DNA of 8,340 nt from Gammaproteobacteria bacterium (GTDB lineage Bacteria; Pseudomonadota; Gammaproteobacteria; Coxiellales; Coxiellaceae), in assembly GCA_021774015.1 (NCBI GenBank), contig JAJFJO010000073.1:1-8340 (forward strand). Direction: 5' to 3'. Both the position numbers and the translations under genes were made by a program. Below are positions 4,514 to 8,340 of the stretch, piece after piece; the stretch's first letter is position 1; each line of letters opens with the position of its first letter. Under the pieces are notes generated by a model. The model was not told where the DNA came from, made no database searches, and was given only the letters and a program-made list of their open reading frames with translations.

Positions 4514-5385
4514 GTAAATCAAAACTAAAATCGATCAATTATTCAATTTATGAATTCATGAAGCAGCAAAAAAGCAAACTCTCTCATGCCACCCTTTACG
4601 ATCGCACAAAACGCCTAGAGGCCATGGCTAAAGAATTACATAGCTTAGGTTATGAGACGACACATATTGGACGACTCAAGCAAAAGCATGTTGAAATATT
4701 AGTCAAGCACTGGCAAGGCTCTAGTGTTTCCATTGGCTCAATTAAAAATCGCATGTCTGATTTACGCTTTGTTTGTCGAGGCCTGAATCGCAACAATGTG
4801 ATCAAGAGTAATGATGATTACAATATTGGTAAACGGTGTTATGTTCCAAGCAAAAATAAGGCTATAGTTGATCCAAATTTTGATGGTGTGGCTGATGACT
4901 ATATTCGATGCTCTATCGAGCTTCAGCGGGTTTTTGGGCTGCGTAGAGAGGAATGCTTAAAGATCATCCCATCGCAAGCTGATAATAGCACCCTTCTCCG
5001 CCTGAAATCCAGTTGGACCAAAGGCGGTATTGCACGCGCCATTCCCATTCGATCTGAGGAGCAGCGTTACTGGCTTGATCGCGCCAAACAACTCACTGAT
5101 ACAAAAAACTCCCTTATTCCCAAAGACAAGAACTATATCCAACAACGTCGACATTATGATCGCCTGACTCAAAAAGCCGGTTTTAAAAATCTCCACGGCC
5201 TTCGACATGCCTATGCACAGGCTCGATATTTTGAAATGACGGGTTGGCATGCGCCCATCAATGGCGGCAAACAACGCAATCAGCTTACCAAGGAAGAGTG
5301 GCTGCTGGATCAGCAAGCGCGTAAAGTGATTGCACTTGAGCTTGGCCATTCCCGACTAGCGATCGCTAAAAATTATCTCGGCTAA
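4510..5385 (+). CDS. Tyrosine recombinase / integrase with complete active site (291 aa)
   Basis: It opens at the ATGA overlap with the inactive paralogue. Residues 1-100 form the SAM-like core-binding domain typical of phage integrases. The catalytic domain carries R145 (VFGLRREECL), K171 in the hairpin (SWTKGGIARAIPI), H229 and R232 (LHGLRHAYAQARY), H280 (ALELGHSRLAI) and Y289 near the C-terminus (KNYLG). All six expected residues are therefore present, and the protein should cut and rejoin DNA through a 3'-phosphotyrosine. Its lineage looks like the Integrase_1/Phage_int_SAM_2 type found on islands, not XerC/D. The tail stops two residues after the nucleophile, so it lacks the C-terminal extension many integrases use to bind neighbours in the tetramer; the inactive partner may compensate. 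Its attachment site cannot be identified from the window alone. Confidence 0.9.
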   Translation: MSKSKLKSINYSIYEFMKQQKSKLSHATLYDRTKRLEAMAKELHSLGYETTHIGRLKQKHVEILVKHWQGSSVSIGSIKNRMSDLRFVCRGLNRNNVIKSNDDYNIGKRCYVPSKNKAIVDPNFDGVADDYIRCSIELQRVFGLRREECLKIIPSQADNSTLLRLKSSWTKGGIARAIPIRSEEQRYWLDRAKQLTDTKNSLIPKDKNYIQQRRHYDRLTQKAGFKNLHGLRHAYAQARYFEMTGWHAPINGGKQRNQLTKEEWLLDQQARKVIALELGHSRLAIAKNYLG

Positions 5386-5388
5386 CTT

Positions 5389-5419
5389 GATTACCCGAAA
5401 ATGAGTAATTTCTCTTTTT
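5389..5419 (+). terminator. Weak candidate terminator after the recombinase pair
   Basis: ATTAC (5390-5394) pairs with GTAAT (5405-5409) and is followed by a T-rich run ending TTTTT (5415-5419). The stem is short and AT-rich, so termination would be partial at best. Confidence 0.3.
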
Positions 5420-5437
5420 AATTGAAATCGATCTCCG

Positions 5438-5454
5438 TTGCTACTTCTTGCTAC
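5438..5454. repeat. TTGCTAC direct repeats upstream of the DUF3987 gene
   Basis: TTGCTAC occurs at 5438-5444 and 5448-5454, one helical turn (10 bp) apart, and the second continues ATCCTG. Related repeats flank the other side of the same gene at 7195-7217. Confidence 0.5.
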
Positions 5455-5502
5455 ATCCTGTAAATTAAGTCCACCCCAATACACAAACCAGGATGCCAAT
5501 CA

Positions 5503-7011
5503 ATGTCACTTGTCGAAACGCCAACAAAACCTGATATAAAAAACACTAATGTGGTTGAACATTGGCAAGTTCCAACCCCTGTCATCCCAAATACCGAACA
5601 TGCTCTTCCCTACCCTATTGATGCGCTGCCACCCATCATTCGAAGCGCTGTCACCTCTTACCAACAATATGGTCAGCAACCACTACCCCTAATCGCATGC
5701 AGCGCCCTTGCTAATGTTTCTTTAGCCTGCCAAACCTTAGCAAACGTTGCTCGAGATCGCATGCTGATTAGCCCTGTTTCATTATTTTTCTTGGTGGTTG
5801 CAGGTTCTGGGGAACGTAAAAGCGCTGCAGATTACATGTTCAGCAAAGCAACTCGGCAGTGGCAGCTCGATGCGAGAGAGCAGTTAGAACCAGAAATCAA
5901 AGTAGCAATGACCTTGCATCAAGCTTGGCGCGTAGAAAAGGAAGGCGTTTTAAATCAAATACGACGAACGTCCCTTTTAGGTAGTGAAACTGAAATACTA
6001 CGTGAACATCTTGTTAATTTAGTTTCCAATGAACCTCCTGTTCCTCTCCTCCCTGTTCTGTTTTTTGAAGACGCAACACAGGAAGCTTTAGCATCCCATA
6101 TTGCCCATGGATGGCCCAGCGCCTCTCTTTGGAGTGATGAGGGTGGCATTGTTATGGGTGGCCATGGTATGCAAACCAATTCAACTAAATTCATTGCCCT
6201 CTTAAATCGCTTATGGGATGGGAAGGCATTTATTGCGCATAGGAAAACCAGTAAAAGCTTTACCGTAGCTAATCGTCGATTAACGGTTAGCCTGATGATG
6301 CAGCCTTTAATCCTTGAGCAAATGCTTGCAAAAAATGGTGGTATAAGTCGACAAAGTGGGTTTTTAGCCCGCAGTCTTATCGCCTACCCTAAAAGCGCGA
6401 TGGGAAACCGCTACTATCAAGAACCACCAGACACCCTAAGCGCTCTACCGGAATTTCATCAGCGCTTGGTTGATTGCCTAGATACCTCTCTATCACTTGA
6501 TAAAACTGGCTGCCATACCATCCCAACACTCAGATTCTCGCCCCAAGCAAAAATAGCCTGGGTATCTTTTTTTAACAGGATAGAATCCGGCTTGCAACAC
6601 TCTAACCAATGGCAATCGATCAAAGACTTCGCAAGCAAAGCAGCGGAAAACGTTGCCCGTTTAGCCGCCCTATTTCATTTGTTCGAAGGACGAGATGGCG
6701 ATATCTCTGTCTTACAAATCGAACAAGCTTCAGAGATAATTTCTTGGCACCTACACGAAACAAAGATGATCCTCGGCAATCAACCGAAAACTCCAGAACA
6801 AGAAGACTGTGTTCAATTATTGCAATGGATAATAGACAAGGAACTCTCTGAAACCACGCCTCGCCATTTGCAACAATTTAGTCCAATACGTGACAAAATG
6901 AGAAGAGACCTTGCCATTAAAAGCCTATCAGAGCTGAACTATCTTAGAGCTGAAAAACTCCAAGGGAAGACAACCCTAATCATAAACCCACATCTACAAA
7001 AGATGGAATAG
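5503..7011 (+). CDS. YfjI/DUF3987 family protein (502 aa)
   Basis: The ATG is preceded by AGGA at 9 nt. The length of 502 aa suits the family as I know it. After a variable N-terminus comes LPLIACSALANVSLACQTLA (61-80), then SLFFLVVAGSGERKSA (93-108), a P-loop-like segment with GSGERKS in place of a canonical Walker A. SLWSDEGG (208-215) stands where an acidic Walker B-like motif is expected, followed by RLTVSLMMQPLI (259-270) and SGFLARSLIAYP (285-296), a typical family block. The rest (about 375-502) is helical. These proteins are common on prophages, plasmids and islands and resemble helicase/primase-associated ATPases; their exact function is not established. The gene is 117 nt downstream of the recombinase pair, same strand, with a weak terminator and TGCTAC repeats between them, so it may be separately expressed. 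Confidence 0.88.
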   Translation: MSLVETPTKPDIKNTNVVEHWQVPTPVIPNTEHALPYPIDALPPIIRSAVTSYQQYGQQPLPLIACSALANVSLACQTLANVARDRMLISPVSLFFLVVAGSGERKSAADYMFSKATRQWQLDAREQLEPEIKVAMTLHQAWRVEKEGVLNQIRRTSLLGSETEILREHLVNLVSNEPPVPLLPVLFFEDATQEALASHIAHGWPSASLWSDEGGIVMGGHGMQTNSTKFIALLNRLWDGKAFIAHRKTSKSFTVANRRLTVSLMMQPLILEQMLAKNGGISRQSGFLARSLIAYPKSAMGNRYYQEPPDTLSALPEFHQRLVDCLDTSLSLDKTGCHTIPTLRFSPQAKIAWVSFFNRIESGLQHSNQWQSIKDFASKAAENVARLAALFHLFEGRDGDISVLQIEQASEIISWHLHETKMILGNQPKTPEQEDCVQLLQWIIDKELSETTPRHLQQFSPIRDKMRRDLAIKSLSELNYLRAEKLQGKTTLIINPHLQKME

Positions 7012-7194
7012 GTAAACATGATCATTATTGTCAAGCACACATAGCCTGAGCACTCGATTTCAGTGATTTTGTATTTGGTAAAATCTGCTCCAGATACATA
7101 TTAATGAAGAAACATCGTATTCAAGGATTTGTGAGGATTCAACATTGCTCTTGCCGCCAAGCTGGATCCACGTAGAACATTCCAATTTAAACCA

Positions 7195-7217
7195 TTGCTA
7201 CATGCTACATCTGCTAC
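7195..7217. repeat. TGCTAC direct repeats downstream of the DUF3987 gene
   Basis: TTGCTAC at 7195-7201 is followed by TGCTAC at 7203-7208 and 7212-7217. The string TGCTACATC is shared exactly with the upstream cluster at 5449-5457. Confidence 0.5.
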
Positions 7218-7357
7218 CACCGTTATGTGACGAGGAAAAGATCATCACAAAAATCAATATTCCATTCTCCCACAAACCTACACAATAGAAATAGCAGGAG
7301 AGGTTATTTTAAATCAATTCTGGCATTTTCCCGATATTTTTCAACGTGTTAGGTGAT

Positions 7358-7374
7358 TTGTCCCCCGGGGACAA
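7358..7374. promoter_or_regulatory. 17-bp palindrome, probable operator
   Basis: TTGTCCCC-C-GGGGACAA is perfect apart from the central base. The flanking GA and TC extend the symmetry if one T is bulged. It lies about 34 nt before a strong AAGGAGGT ribosome site, the usual place for an operator of a repressor-controlled gene. Confidence 0.5.
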
Positions 7375-7424
7375 TCTTGATTTTCTAACAAATAAAGCCG
7401 AGCTCAAGGAGGTAAAATTACACT

Positions 7425-7529
7425 ATGATCGCTGTTCTAACTCATACTGATAGCCTGGGATTTATGCTAAACAAAGCTGGGTTATCTCCTTTTATAGAGC
7501 AGAAGAATTCACGTTATAAGGTTATTTAG
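7425..7529 (+). CDS. Small 34-aa ORF of unknown function, possibly truncated gene
   Basis: ATG follows a near-perfect Shine-Dalgarno AAGGAGGT, though the spacing from GGAGG is long at 12 nt. The product begins MIAVLTHTDSLGFMLNKAGL and ends SRYKVI. No domain, signal peptide or membrane segment is visible. The upstream palindrome and ribosome site suggest that this position once carried, or still carries, a regulated gene. It may be a genuine small protein or the start of a gene whose downstream part has been lost. Confidence 0.35.
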   Translation: MIAVLTHTDSLGFMLNKAGLSPFIEQKNSRYKVI

Positions 7530-7710
7530 ATATCACCCGATATCGCTCACAAATATAAATCAAACCGATGCACACCAAATAATAACTCTATTTTTCATCC
7601 CACGACAGAAAGATGTTGATAACAAAAAAATCTATGGGGTCGAGTTTACAGAGCACTTATATTGCTTAATGAAACTGCCCACCCTAAGGAGCCTATGGTT
7701 AACTATGATC

Positions 7711-7823
7711 CTAACGTCGCAAGCGACCGGGAATGAGACCCTGAGAGGTTAAATGACCTCTCTGGGGAAGGGTTGAATAGGGGACAGCAAAGGAAAATCG
7801 CTTAACTTTTCTGTGGTCACCCC
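7711..7823 (+). ncRNA. Candidate structured RNA with three consecutive hairpins
   Basis: GTCG (7716-7719) pairs with CGAC (7724-7727). GAGAGGT (7743-7749) pairs with ACCTCTC (7756-7762) around TAAATG, extended by CCC (7739-7741) with GGG (7764-7766) across a T-T mismatch. GGGG (7780-7783) can pair with CCCC (7820-7823) enclosing an AGGAAAA/TTTTCT stem. The GC content is higher than in the surrounding AT-rich DNA. I cannot assign a family. A mobile-element guide RNA (HEARO/omega RNA) is one idea to test, but no nuclease gene lies beside it. Confidence 0.35.
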
Positions 7824-8153
7824 ATCACAAGTTTGTTTCTACAGCACACCGAGAGGAATAAATTTAACTAGGTTAAGTTTTCATGTAATTCGTATTTGAA
7901 AGGAAATAATCCATAGCTAGGAATATACAAAACTAACATATAAACCGCTTTCAGGGCCGTTCTAAAAAATGAATTACAAAAAATTTTGAGGACCCTAATT
8001 AGTCTTATCAGAGCATGAAATCATCTGTTATCTCTAGGCATACAAATCTTGTTTATTCGGCTACATATTCTATTTAATCCATCACCCTATTATACGCATT
8101 CCGCCACCTCTTAAAATCCTAAAATTCATCTGAGCTGTGCGACAAGTCTAGAG

Positions 8154-8249
8154 CTATCCCATACTCCGCACCTCGCAGTTATGGGCTTCCATGGCGCGAA
8201 TCAAATGTTTAATTGCATGCTCTTTCCCAGACAAAAATATCTGCAGCAT
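8154..8249 (-). pseudogene. Minus-strand 31-codon ORF, probable gene remnant
   Basis: From an ATG at 8249 the frame reads MLQIFLSGKEHAIKHLIRAM and continues EAHNCEVRSMG to TAG. The frame is open a further 10 codons upstream to a TGA at 8282-8280. The composition looks protein-like and helical, but there is no ribosome site and no family I recognise. It may be the C-terminal end of a degraded gene. Confidence 0.22.
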
Positions 8250-8340
8250 ACGAGCAGTTAATGTAGAATTTGCTCTATATCACAATAAGGTTCGTTGGGA
8301 CATTAAGTCAAAATATTTTTTAGCTAATTAAAATAATTTT

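Larger units (their letters stand above)
7012..8340. other. Long region without a substantial gene
   Basis: No ORF above about 35 codons with a credible start was found on either strand in 1.3 kb. Stops are frequent in all frames. It contains TGCTAC repeats, a 17-bp palindrome with a small ORF, a multi-hairpin block and a minus-strand ORF fragment. It is probably a mixture of decayed genes and regulatory or RNA sequence. I see no tRNA, CRISPR array or complete insertion sequence. Confidence 0.7.

Noticed and set aside
4889..4930. Second CTGATGA (hammerhead core) on plus strand
   Set aside because: Located inside the active recombinase gene with no following GAA core and no pairing stems.
4957..5349. 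Minus-strand 130-codon ORF
   Set aside because: Antisense shadow of the active recombinase, whose six catalytic residues are all in the plus frame.
6450..6475. CTGATGA on the minus strand
   Set aside because: Within the DUF3987 gene and without GAA or complementary helices.

Overview
The window looks like accessory DNA from an AT-rich gammaproteobacterium. The gene types (paired tyrosine recombinases, a YfjI/DUF3987 protein, a ribbon-helix-helix protein beside a large SF1 helicase) and the long gene-poor stretches suggest part of a genomic island or integrative element. The host assignment is inferred only from composition and gene families.

Left part (1-2020, minus strand): a two-gene operon. 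A 174-aa protein with an N-terminal ribbon-helix-helix-like segment lies 15 nt upstream of a large SF1 (Upf1/DNA2-like) helicase that runs off the left edge after 470 residues, just past its Walker A motif. The operon has a plausible promoter whose -35/-10 spacer is a perfect 7-bp inverted repeat, consistent with autoregulation.

Middle (2021-3161): about 1.1 kb without a convincing gene but dense in structure. It holds two 25-bp direct repeats, two DnaA-box-like 9-mers and a run of strong hairpins. It also holds a complete type I hammerhead ribozyme at 2560-2613, which I consider the most important find: every core base is present and all three helices form. A decayed minus-strand reading frame (2806-3063) and further inverted repeats follow.

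Recombination module (3162-5385, plus strand): a 75-aa RHH-like small protein, a structured non-coding stretch of about 105 nt, and two tandem, translationally coupled tyrosine-recombinase paralogues. The second has the full catalytic set (R, K, HxxR, H, Y). The first shares the fold and the N-terminal SAM-like region but has lost the nucleophile and three other catalytic residues, so it is probably a catalytically dead partner. A YfjI/DUF3987 protein (5503-7011) follows and is bracketed by clusters of TTGCTAC/TGCTAC repeats.

Right part (7012-8340): 1.3 kb without a substantial ORF. It contains a 17-bp palindrome ahead of a Shine-Dalgarno sequence and a 34-codon ORF, a multi-hairpin candidate RNA (7711-7823), and a minus-strand ORF fragment near the edge.

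A working reading is that the RHH-like small protein and the inactive recombinase modulate or help assemble the active recombinase, while the helicase operon is independent cargo. The role of the ribozyme-bearing transcript is unknown.
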